35,764 nucleotides of DNA from a bacterium (GTDB lineage Bacteria > Acidobacteriota > Thermoanaerobaculia > Multivoradales > J023): positions 1 through 35,764 of the forward strand of contig JAAELT010000511.1 of the NCBI GenBank assembly GCA_024226315.1. The letters run 5' to 3'. Positions 8,822 through 18,426 of the stretch are shown piece after piece. Both the position numbers and the translations under genes were made by a program. The notes beneath the pieces are model-generated. The model saw only the letters and a list, made by a program, of their open reading frames with translations. It had not been told where the DNA came from and did no database searches. Each line of letters opens with the position of its first letter. The stretch's first letter is position 1.

Positions 8822-8850
8822 GGGCGGCCGGGCGACCGGCCGCCCTTCTT
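8822..8850 (+). terminator. Terminator after the small peptide gene
   Basis: A perfect 10-bp GC stem, GGGCGGCCGG (8822-8831) with CCGGCCGCCC (8836-8845), closes on a GCGA tetraloop and is followed by TTCTTCT. It lies 55 bp after the stop codon at 8767, in the plus direction, just before the convergent kinase gene ends at 8875. Confidence 0.8.
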
Positions 8851-8874
8851 CTATCCTTGAAGACAATGATCTGA

Positions 8875-11385
<2,511 letters not shown>

Positions 11386-11481
11386 CAGCGCTCCAGGCGC
11401 CGCGGGAGCGGCGCTAGCGACACCCCACCGCCCCATCCCAGGTCTCGATATGGTATCGCGCCAAACGGGACGGATTTCGTC

Positions 11482-12060
11482 TCACGTCGCCTGATCTGCC
11501 GAGATGAGCTCGCGGCGCAGCCACAGCAAAGCGGCGTTCCAGTCGCGGTGCACGGTCGCGCGCCCGATGCCGAGAGCGATCGCGACTTCCTCCAGCGTCA
11601 AGCCGCCGAAGACGCGCAGCTCCACGATGCGGCTCTGGCGCGGCGCCAGGTCGGCCAGGCCTTCGAGCGCGTCGTCCAGCGCGATCAGATCCGGTGCCTT
11701 CTCCTCCGCAACGGCCAGAACCTCATGGATTGGCACCTTCGGCACGTCACCGCCACGCTTCAACCTGCTGCGCCGCCGCGCGTGGTCCACCAGCACCCGC
11801 CGCATGAGCTTAGCCGCCACCGCGAAGAACTCCGCCCGGTTGCGCCAGCGCACCTGCCGCTGACCCTTGAGGCGCATGTAGACCTCGTTGACGATCGCGG
11901 TCGGCTGCAGGGTGTGACCCGAGCTCTCGCGGTGGAACTGGCGGCTGGCGAGCCGGTGCAGCTCGTCGTAGACCACGGGCATGAGCTCGTCGAGCGCGGT
12001 CGCGTCGCCACCGCTCCAGGCGTCGAGGAGGTCGGTGACTTTGCCAATCGGCCTGGCCAT
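11482..12060 (-). CDS. ECF sigma factor, TIGR02999 type
   Basis: 192 aa from ATG 12060; a GTG at 12099 would add 13 residues, and neither start has a strong ribosome site. Sigma region 2 spans about 11-98 (DELMPVVYDELHRLASRQF, LQPTAIVNEVYMRL, RAEFFAVAAKLMRRVLVDHA) and region 4 about 125-185, with helix-turn-helix LTLEEVAIALGIGRATVHRD. The wording is characteristic of the TIGR02999 group of Acidobacteria and Planctomycetes. No anti-sigma gene is adjacent. Instead the Ser/Thr kinase follows 96 bp downstream on the same strand. In the related ECF43 group (Vibrio EcfP/PknT) a kinase activates the sigma factor by phosphorylation in region 2, so the same control is a reasonable inference here. Confidence 0.92.
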   Translation of the reverse strand: MARPIGKVTDLLDAWSGGDATALDELMPVVYDELHRLASRQFHRESSGHTLQPTAIVNEVYMRLKGQRQVRWRNRAEFFAVAAKLMRRVLVDHARRRSRLKRGGDVPKVPIHEVLAVAEEKAPDLIALDDALEGLADLAPRQSRIVELRVFGGLTLEEVAIALGIGRATVHRDWNAALLWLRRELISADQAT

Positions 12061-12124
12061 AGCGTGGACGAGTGTAGCCGGATCACGAGGTCCCCGCACG
12101 CGCCTCGACGAGCTCGCCTCTCCC

Positions 12125-12562
12125 CTAGAAGTTCCCGCTCGCTCTCTTGATAAGATATATTACTGAAGCTGCAATACAGAAAAACAGAAATCCTGCGAGC
12201 ATTCCAGGCGCCATAAGAAGCATCTTAGGGTATCGCCCCGGCGGGAAAAAACCAAACCCGGACACTACGGCGATAAACGTAAACGGAATCGTGACCAGCA
12301 CCAGAAGTATCACCAGTAGACCGCCCTGCAGCGGCGAGGCAAGGATTGCCTTTAGCCATGCCATGTAACCCAATCGCCCCATCCTCGCCGCCTTGTGCCT
12401 CAGGCGCGGCATGACGGCGTCGAGAATGAAAGAACTACGTTTTCGCACTACTGAGAGCTCAATCTCGATTTCGCTCAAAGACATGCCTCCGCGGAAAAGC
12501 CCTTTCGCTTCTTCTAACACGTCTTCGAGTGCGTCGTTCTCAATCTGATCTCCGTGAGACAT
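12125..12562 (-). CDS. Small two-helix membrane protein, unknown
   Basis: 145 aa from ATG 12562 (MSHGDQIENDALED), chosen because GGGGAG lies 7-12 nt upstream; an open frame extends to 12637. Residues 1-75 are soluble and mostly helical, with an acidic start (LEDVLEEAKGLFRGG) and a basic end (RLRHKAARMGRLG). Two transmembrane segments follow: GGLLVILLVLVTIPFTFIAVV at about 80-100 and LLMAPGMLAGFLFFCIAASV at about 115-134. I do not recognise a family. It ends 64 bp before the ECF sigma gene on the same strand and may be transcribed with it. Its base composition is visibly more AT-rich than its neighbours, particularly 12125-12330. A membrane anchor or sensor for the sigma/kinase unit is possible but unproven. 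Confidence 0.7.
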   Translation of the reverse strand: MSHGDQIENDALEDVLEEAKGLFRGGMSLSEIEIELSVVRKRSSFILDAVMPRLRHKAARMGRLGYMAWLKAILASPLQGGLLVILLVLVTIPFTFIAVVSGFGFFPPGRYPKMLLMAPGMLAGFLFFCIAASVIYLIKRASGNF

Positions 12563-12779
12563 CGTAGGCTCCCCTTGTCCTGGAGCTGACAGAAGATCGG
12601 GCCCCTCCATTCCGGGCGGCATCGTCGCAGCCCTCATAAGAGAATAGATCTCGCTCCTCGTCGTCTCGGGTTAGCGACGGCGCGCGCGATGGCCGCGATG
12701 TTCCTGCGAGAACACCTGGACGGCCCGCGACGCGGGGCCGCGAGCCGCCCGGGGATGGGATTAGTTAGCGCTGAATGCG

Positions 12780-13005
12780 ACGGAGAATCCGAGCACAACG
12801 CGCCAGAACCCGCCGAACGGCTGGAAATCCGCGACCAGCAGCTCAGAAGCGGCCCAATCCGCGGAAAATCCGCGGCCGACCCGCTCAGAATGCGACGAGC
12901 GGCCACAAATCGGCGCCCGGCCGCTCAGGAACGGCCCGAACCGCGAAATATCGGCCCGCGGAGCTCCGGAAAGCGCCGAACGGCGGGAAATCGGCGTCAG
13001 AGTCG
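12780..13005. repeat. Degenerate 40-42 bp repeats (older part of the array)
   Basis: A loosely conserved motif, (G/C)CTCAGAA-nCGrC followed by nAATCsGCG, recurs with a period close to 40-42 bp: anchor words start at 12802, 12842, 12884, 12924 and 12964. Copies are highly diverged and very GC-rich. Open frames on both strands here come from repeat structure and lack ribosome sites. The block runs directly into the well-conserved 42-bp array. Confidence 0.5.
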
Positions 13006-13014
13006 GGATGAAAG

Positions 13015-13200
13015 CTCTGCGCCAATGGCTTTTCGCTCGAAAACCTGGTTCGAAGGCTTTCAGCCAATGGCTTTTCGCTCGAAAACCTGGTTCGAAGGCT
13101 CTGCGCCAATGGCTTCTGGCTCAAAAACCTGGTTCGAAGGCTTTTCGCCAATGGCTTTTCGCTCCAGAACCTGGTTCGAAGGCTCTGCGCCAATGGCATC
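13015..13200. repeat. 42-bp tandem repeat array, about 4.4 copies
   Basis: The anchor AATGGCTTTTCGCTCGAAAA recurs with exact 42-bp spacing at 13024, 13066, 13108, 13150 and (partial) 13192, with a few substitutions. Each unit holds ACCTGGTTCGAAGGCT, and TCGAA/TTCGA can pair across a 7-nt loop. Because 42 is a multiple of three, the array is open in several frames on both strands, which gives repetitive false reading frames. There are no unique spacers, so it is not CRISPR. It lies in the gap between the small membrane protein gene and the VOC gene. Confidence 0.9.
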
Positions 13201-13239
13201 CCGAGAGTTGGGAACGGCGCGCCGGCCGAGACCGCCTGG

Positions 13240-13611
13240 TCAGACGTGCTGGTCGACCAGGATCGGGTTGCCGTCCGGGTCGACGACGATGAAGCTGGCC
13301 GGCCCGGTGGTGCTCTCGTCGGCCTCTTGCTGCAGCTCCACCCCCTGAGCCTTCAGCTGACGCTGCAGCTCGCGGACGTCGGTGAAGGAGTCGAGCTTCT
13401 GGGCGTTGGAGTCCCAGCCAGGGTTGAAGGCGAGGATGTTCCTCTCGAACATCCCCTGGAACAGCCCGATCGCGGTATCGCCGTTCTTGAGGATCAGCCA
13501 GCCCTGGGAGGCGTCCCCGCCGAAGGCCTCGAAACCGAGCTTCTCGTAGAACTCCCGCGAGGCTTGGATGTCCTTGACCGCCAGGCTGACCGAAAACGCA
13601 CCGAGCTCCAT
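13240..13611 (-). CDS. VOC (glyoxalase/bleomycin-resistance fold) protein
   Basis: 123 aa, a full-length single-domain VOC protein. The start at 13611 has AAAGGAG about 7 nt upstream. It shows the typical N-terminal strand-helix unit (FSVSLAVKDIQASREFYEKLGF) and the C-terminal FIVVDPDGNPILVDQH, the usual place of the last metal-binding or active-site residue. Such proteins form paired beta-alpha-beta-beta-beta modules, often as dimers, and range from dioxygenases to thiol transferases and antibiotic-binding proteins, so substrate cannot be assigned. It is monocistronic, with the repeat array downstream and the MNT-HEPN genes divergent upstream. Confidence 0.88.
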   Translation of the reverse strand: MELGAFSVSLAVKDIQASREFYEKLGFEAFGGDASQGWLILKNGDTAIGLFQGMFERNILAFNPGWDSNAQKLDSFTDVRELQRQLKAQGVELQQEADESTTGPASFIVVDPDGNPILVDQHV

Positions 13612-13833
13612 GTTCTGCTCCTTTCAAGTTGGGTGTCTCACGGGACTTTACCAGTTGGTCTGTGCACCGCCTGGACGAGTGTAAGCTAGCATGGCTGGGC
13701 GGCGGCGGCGCCGCCCGTTGCCACGCCGCCCTGACACCTTGGCTCGCCCATCGCGGGGATCGGTTAGACTGCCCAGCGACGAGCCTGGTATCAGACTCGG
13801 TACCGACGAGCTCTGAAAGGAGAGGACTCGATT

Positions 13834-14154
13834 TTGGACGCCTGGTTGCAGGAGTTGCTGAGGGCAGTCAAACGAGGGCTCGAGCGCCGTTATGGAGACC
13901 GTCTCCAGGGTCTCTATCTTTTTGGATCTCATGCCCGCGGCGAATCGGAGACCGACTCGGACGTGGATCTGCTCATCGTGCTCGACGACGTTCCCGACTA
14001 CGTGGCGGAGGTGCGGCGCGTCGGCAAGCTGATCTCCCCTCTCGCGTTACGCTATGAAATCAGCATCAGCAGCGTCTTCTTGTCCAAGTCGGACTGGCTC
14101 GAAGCCGACGGCCCTTTCTACGCCAACGTCCGCCGAGATGCGATCGCCGCATGA
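13834..14154 (+). CDS. MNT-type nucleotidyltransferase, antitoxin of a HEPN-MNT pair
   Basis: 106 aa. The start is TTG at 13834, supported by GAAAGGAGAGG 6-16 nt upstream and by the lack of a better in-frame codon. It is a minimal nucleotidyltransferase: LYLFGSHARGESETDSDVDL gives G31-S32, then D43-x-D45 (GS-x10-DxD), with a third acidic residue at about E75 (RYEISISS). It overlaps the HEPN gene by 4 bp (ATGA), so the two are translationally coupled. In characterised pairs (MntA/HepT, type VII) the MNT protein AMPylates the HEPN RNase and neutralises it. All metal-binding acids are present, so this copy should be active. Confidence 0.9.
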   Translation: MDAWLQELLRAVKRGLERRYGDRLQGLYLFGSHARGESETDSDVDLLIVLDDVPDYVAEVRRVGKLISPLALRYEISISSVFLSKSDWLEADGPFYANVRRDAIAA

Positions 14155-14558
14155 AGGAAGGAACTCGGAAGCTCCTCGCCAAGGCGGAACGGACGCTCGA
14201 AGCTGCGCGCGGCCTGCTCGATCTCGACCACCCTGATTCGGCCGCGGGGCGGCTCTACTATGCGATGTTCTACGTCGCGGAAGCGCTGCTCTACGACCAG
14301 GATCTGGAATTCAGTAAACACAGCGCCGTTCATGCTGCCTATGGGAAACACTTCGCCAAGACTGGTGTTCTCGACCCCAGGTTTCACCGTTGGTTGCTCG
14401 ACGCATTCAATACGCGACTACAAACCGATTATGGATTCGACATGATTCCCAGCGTCAGCGCGGTGGAGACCATGCTGACGCAAGCGACGGCGTTTCTCAC
14501 TGCCGCCCGTGAGTACCTGGAGAGCACCCGAGACGATCTCGAGGCCCGGAGGCCGTAG
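14151..14558 (+). CDS. HEPN-domain toxin (UPF0332-like)
   Basis: 135 aa, all helical. The first helix pair carries GRLYYAMFYVAEALLYD, the hallmark of the HEPN/UPF0332 group. KHSAVHAAYGKHFAKTG and FNTRLQTDYGF follow; the latter matches the family's R-x(2-3)-(A/T)DY active-site region near the dimer groove, rather than a strict Rx4-6H motif. The ATG sits inside the MNT stop codon. Family knowledge: HEPN toxins are dimeric RNases or tRNA-cleaving proteins restrained by the partner MNT. The gene ends just before glcF, so read-through into the glycolate oxidase genes is possible. Confidence 0.88.
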   Translation: MKEGTRKLLAKAERTLEAARGLLDLDHPDSAAGRLYYAMFYVAEALLYDQDLEFSKHSAVHAAYGKHFAKTGVLDPRFHRWLLDAFNTRLQTDYGFDMIPSVSAVETMLTQATAFLTAAREYLESTRDDLEARRP

Positions 14559-14583
14559 AGTTCCCCGTGGGCGCGAAACACGC

Positions 14584-15873
14584 TTGCCCGAGGTCGATTT
14601 GACCAACCTGGCTTCATCGGGTTTCAGACAACGCCTGGACGACTGCATTCAGTGCGGGCTGTGTCTGCCGGCCTGCCCGACGTACGACGTGTTCCGCACC
14701 GAGATGGCGGCGCCGCGGGGCCGGATCGCCCTGATGCGGGCGGCGGCGGACGCCAGGATCGGGCTGGACGGCGCCTTCAGGCGGCACATCGAGGAGTGCC
14801 TGGGCTGCCGTTCGTGCGAGACGGCGTGCCCCTCCGGAGTACGCTACGGCTCGCTGCTCGAGGACGCGCGCGAGGCGATCGAGGCCGGGCGGGAGAAATC
14901 GCGTTTCGAGCGCTTCGTCAGGTGGCTCGCTCTGCGCCAGCTGCTCCCCCACCGGGGACGCCTGCGAACGCTCGCCGGCCTGGCGCGTTTCGCTCAGGCG
15001 CTTGGGTTGGCACACTTGGCGGCGAAGTCGACGTTCCTGCCCTCCTGGCTGCGCCGGCCGGCGGCCCTGCTGCCACCGAGCTCCGGCGCGCGGACCGGCC
15101 GTGAGCCGGCCCCGGCATGGGGCGAGAAGCGAGGCACGGTGGCCTTCTTCCGCGGCTGTGTGCAAGACGCCTTTCTCGCCGGCGTCAACTCGGCGACGGT
15201 CCGCGTGTTGCAGCGCAACGGCTACGAGGTTCACTTTCCCGAGGGTCAGTCCTGCTGCGGCGCGGCGGCTCTGCATCTGGGCGAGGCACCGCTGGCCAGG
15301 GAGCTGGCGCGGCGCAACGTCCGTGCGTTCGACGCCGGCGGAAGGGAGGTCGATGACTACGACGCCGTCGTCACCAACGCCGGCGGCTGCGGCGCCGCGC
15401 TCAGAGAGTACGGCGAGCTGTTCGCCCACGGCGACGAGGACAGCGACGGCGCGCGGCTGTTCGCCCGCAAGGTCCGCGACGTCAGCGAGCTGCTGGCCGA
15501 CGACCTGCGCGCCCCGGAGCTGCCGATCGCCAAACGCGCCGTCTACGTCGACTCGTGCCACCTTCGCCACGGCCAGCGCGTGGTCGATCAACCGCGGGCC
15601 GTGCTCGGCCGGATTCGGGATCTCCAGCTCGTGGAGCTGGAGCGGCCGGACGCCTGCTGTGGCAGCGCCGGGGTCTACAACCTGACGCAGCCGGAGATCG
15701 CCGACCGCGTGCTCGACGCCAAGATGGACGACATCCACCGCGCCGACGCCGAAGTGATCGTGACCACCAATCCCGGCTGCCAGCTGCAAATCGCCCAAGG
15801 CGTCGCCCGCGCGGGCTCGGGCGCCGAGGTGCTGCATCTGATGGAGCTCCTGGATCGAGCTTATGGGCCATAG
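14584..15873 (+). CDS. glcF: Glycolate oxidase iron-sulfur subunit
   Basis: 429 aa if TTG 14584 (LPEVDLTNLASSG) is the start; GTG 14509 would add 25 residues that read like out-of-frame HEPN sequence, and neither has a clear ribosome site. Two ferredoxin-type 4Fe-4S motifs lie near the N-terminus: CIQCGLCLPACP (21-32) and CLGCRSCETACP (72-83). The C-terminal part has two CCG domains (SCCGAAALHLG, ACCGSAGVYNL). This is the usual GlcF layout. The protein passes electrons from glycolate, oxidised by the GlcD/GlcE flavoproteins, towards the membrane quinone pool. It overlaps the next gene by 11 bp, so the subunits are translationally coupled. Lactate oxidase subunits share the architecture and cannot be excluded. 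Confidence 0.9.
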   Translation: MPEVDLTNLASSGFRQRLDDCIQCGLCLPACPTYDVFRTEMAAPRGRIALMRAAADARIGLDGAFRRHIEECLGCRSCETACPSGVRYGSLLEDAREAIEAGREKSRFERFVRWLALRQLLPHRGRLRTLAGLARFAQALGLAHLAAKSTFLPSWLRRPAALLPPSSGARTGREPAPAWGEKRGTVAFFRGCVQDAFLAGVNSATVRVLQRNGYEVHFPEGQSCCGAAALHLGEAPLARELARRNVRAFDAGGREVDDYDAVVTNAGGCGAALREYGELFAHGDEDSDGARLFARKVRDVSELLADDLRAPELPIAKRAVYVDSCHLRHGQRVVDQPRAVLGRIRDLQLVELERPDACCGSAGVYNLTQPEIADRVLDAKMDDIHRADAEVIVTTNPGCQLQIAQGVARAGSGAEVLHLMELLDRAYGP

Positions 15874-18424
15874 ACTGCCCATCGAGCACTTCGATCGGCG
15901 GGTCCTGATCTCGGACCCGGCGGAGTGCCTGACCTACGAAGCCGACGCCGGCACCGACCGCGCGCTGCCCGACGGCGTCTTCTATCCCGAGAGCACGGAC
16001 GACGTGCGCCGCCTGGTGCTGTGGGCAAAGGAGCGCGGCGTACCGCTGGTGGCTCGCGGCGCCGGCACCGGGCTGTCCGGCGGCGCCGTCGCCGAACGTG
16101 GCGGCATCGTGGTGGCGCCGACCCGCATGAACCACATCCTCGAAATCGACGACGCCGGCCGCATGGTGACCGTCGAGGCGGGAGCCGTGAACCTGGACCT
16201 GGAGCGCGAAGTGCGGCGATCTGGTCTGTATTACCCGCCCGATCCGTCGAGCGGACGCTCCTGCTGCATCGGCGGCAACCTGGGCACCAACGCCGGTGGT
16301 CCCCACTGCTTCAAGTACGGCGTCACCACCAACTACGTCACCCGCGTCGAGACAGTTCTCGCCGACGGTACCGTGGCGCGACTCGGCGGCCGCGCGCTGG
16401 ACGCCCCGGGGTACGACCTGTGCGGCCTGATGGTCGGCGGCGAGGGGACGCTGGGCATCGTCACCGAGGCGACCCTGAGGTTGCTGCGTCAGCCGCCCGG
16501 CGTGCTCACGCTGATGGTCTCGTTCGAGTCGCTCGAACGGGCGGGCGAAGCGGTCTCGGCGGTGATCGCCGCGGGCCTGGTGCCCGCGACGCTGGAGGCG
16601 CTCGACCAGAGCGGCATGAAGGTGATCGAGGGATATTGCCGAGCCGGCCTGCCGGTGGACGCCGGGGCGGCGCTGATCGTCGAGGTGGACGGCCACACCC
16701 AGGGGCTCGAGGCCCAGCGGTCGGAGCTAGCGGCGGTGTTCGAAGAACACGGCGGCTTCGATCTGCGCCTCGCACGTGACGAAGAAGAGCGGCAGCGGAT
16801 CTGGTACGGCCGTAAGAGCGCCGCCGGGGCGATGGCCCGGATCGCGCCCAGCTATTACCTGACGGACCTGACGGTACGGCGCAGCCGACTGGCCGCCGTG
16901 CTCGCCGAGATCCATGCTATCTGCGCTCGACATGGACTCGAGACCGCCAGCTTCTTCCACGCCGGCGACGGCAATCTGCACCCCATGATCCCCTACGATC
17001 CGCGTGATGAGGACTGGACCGCGCGCGCCCACGAGGCGATCGAGCAGATCACCACCCTGTGCGCGGCCGAGGACGGCAGCATCACCGGCGAGCACGGCGT
17101 GGGCATGGAGAAACGGGAGTACATGCCCCTCATGTACTCCGGCGCCGAGCTCGCCGCCATGCGCGACGTCAAGCTGGCTTTCGACCCGGAAGACCTGTTC
17201 AACCCCGGCAAGGTGCTGCCCGCCGAGCTTCCCGCCCCGGAGCTGGCCGAGCCGGTGACGCCGTCGGGCAAGGTCGTGGCGCCGGCCTCGGCCGAGGAGG
17301 CCGCGGGGGTCCTGCGCGCGCTTTCCGAGGGCGGCCGGCGCGTGCGCATCGGAGGCAGCGACGCTCCGCGAGGCGACAACGGCACGACGCGCGGCGACCG
17401 CGGCGAGGTCCGGATCACGACCTCGAGTCTGCACGGCGTGCGCGCCTTCGCGCCGGAAGACCTCTACCTCACCGTCGGCGCCGGCACGAAGCTCGAGGAA
17501 ATCACCGAGCAGCTCGTACCGAAAGGTCTGCTGGCGCCGCTGCTCTCGCCCTGGCCGGAGACCACCGTCGGCGGCCTGGTGGCGACCAATCTCAACGCGC
17601 CTCTGCGCATGCGCTACGGCGCACTGCGCGACCTCATGCTGTGCGCTACCGTGGCGCTGGCGGACGGCCGGGTGGTGCGCGCCGGCCGGCCGCTGCAGAA
17701 AAACGTCGCGGGCTACGACCTGCCGAAGGTGTTCGTCGGCTCTCACGGCACGCTCGGCCTGCTCGTCGACGTGACGATCAAGCTCTCACCGGCGCCGCGC
17801 GCTCGCCGCACCCTGGCGCTGACCACGGATCGCGGCGAGATCGCTCTGGAGGTGGCCGGCGAGACTCTGGCGCACTGCCTGGTGGCGTCGGCCCTGGTAC
17901 TCGAGCCGGCGGACGCCGGCGGCTGGACCCTGCTCTATACCGCCGAGGGCATGGCGGAGGAAGTGGACGCCGAGCTCGCCGACCTGGAGCGCGCCTGGCG
18001 CGGCACCGGCGAGGTACGCGAGGTCGAGCGCTCTGGCAGCGAGGCCTGGGCGGCGTTCCTGCGCTCGGCGGACGCCGACAGTCTGCTGGTGCGGGCGGGC
18101 GTGCCGGCGAAGGACTTGCAAGCGTATCTCCTGGCGCTGCCCGAAAGACCCGGAGCCCGCTTCTTCGCCGATCGCGCGGCCGGCCTAGCCTACGGGACCT
18201 GGCGGCCGGACGGCGCCGGCGAAGCCGGTGACTGGATCGAGCAGCTGCGCCTGGGTGCGGCGGAGCGCGGCGGCTACGTCGTGACCGTCGCCGTCCCCCC
18301 GCGGTTCGAAGACGGGGTCGATCGCTGGGGATACGAGCCCGATGGCCTGGCGGTCATGCGGCGCCTGAAGGACCGTTGGGATCCGGCCGGGATCCTGGAA
18401 CCACGGACCTTCCTCGGACTCTGA
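15863..18424 (+). CDS. glcD-glcE: Fused glycolate oxidase flavoprotein GlcD-GlcE
   Basis: 853 aa, about twice the length of GlcD. Residues 1-455 are GlcD-like: FAD-binding ARGAGTGLSGGAVA, IGGNLGTNAGGPHCFKYGVT, the FHAGDGNLHPMI metal/substrate motif, EHGVGMEKREYM, and a normal GlcD end at DLFNPGKVLP. A short Pro/Glu linker (ELPAPELAEPVTPSG) joins a complete GlcE-like FAD_binding_4 half: TVGAGTKLEEITEQLVPKG, PETTVGGLVATN, KNVAGYDLPKVFVGSHGTLG. In Escherichia coli GlcD, GlcE and GlcF are separate polypeptides, so D and E are fused here in one frame. It oxidises glycolate (possibly D-lactate) to the 2-oxo acid and works with GlcF encoded just upstream. Confidence 0.9.
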   Translation: MGHRLPIEHFDRRVLISDPAECLTYEADAGTDRALPDGVFYPESTDDVRRLVLWAKERGVPLVARGAGTGLSGGAVAERGGIVVAPTRMNHILEIDDAGRMVTVEAGAVNLDLEREVRRSGLYYPPDPSSGRSCCIGGNLGTNAGGPHCFKYGVTTNYVTRVETVLADGTVARLGGRALDAPGYDLCGLMVGGEGTLGIVTEATLRLLRQPPGVLTLMVSFESLERAGEAVSAVIAAGLVPATLEALDQSGMKVIEGYCRAGLPVDAGAALIVEVDGHTQGLEAQRSELAAVFEEHGGFDLRLARDEEERQRIWYGRKSAAGAMARIAPSYYLTDLTVRRSRLAAVLAEIHAICARHGLETASFFHAGDGNLHPMIPYDPRDEDWTARAHEAIEQITTLCAAEDGSITGEHGVGMEKREYMPLMYSGAELAAMRDVKLAFDPEDLFNPGKVLPAELPAPELAEPVTPSGKVVAPASAEEAAGVLRALSEGGRRVRIGGSDAPRGDNGTTRGDRGEVRITTSSLHGVRAFAPEDLYLTVGAGTKLEEITEQLVPKGLLAPLLSPWPETTVGGLVATNLNAPLRMRYGALRDLMLCATVALADGRVVRAGRPLQKNVAGYDLPKVFVGSHGTLGLLVDVTIKLSPAPRARRTLALTTDRGEIALEVAGETLAHCLVASALVLEPADAGGWTLLYTAEGMAEEVDAELADLERAWRGTGEVREVERSGSEAWAAFLRSADADSLLVRAGVPAKDLQAYLLALPERPGARFFADRAAGLAYGTWRPDGAGEAGDWIEQLRLGAAERGGYVVTVAVPPRFEDGVDRWGYEPDGLAVMRRLKDRWDPAGILEPRTFLGL

Positions 18425-18426
18425 TC

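Noticed and set aside
13015..13200. CRISPR array
   Set aside because: Units are contiguous 42-bp tandem copies with no unique spacers, and no cas gene is nearby.
12689..13348. Repetitive protein coded across the 42-bp array (either strand)
   Set aside because: Frames are open only because the unit is a multiple of three; there is no ribosome site, the frame runs into the VOC gene, and the degenerate half shows no codon pattern.
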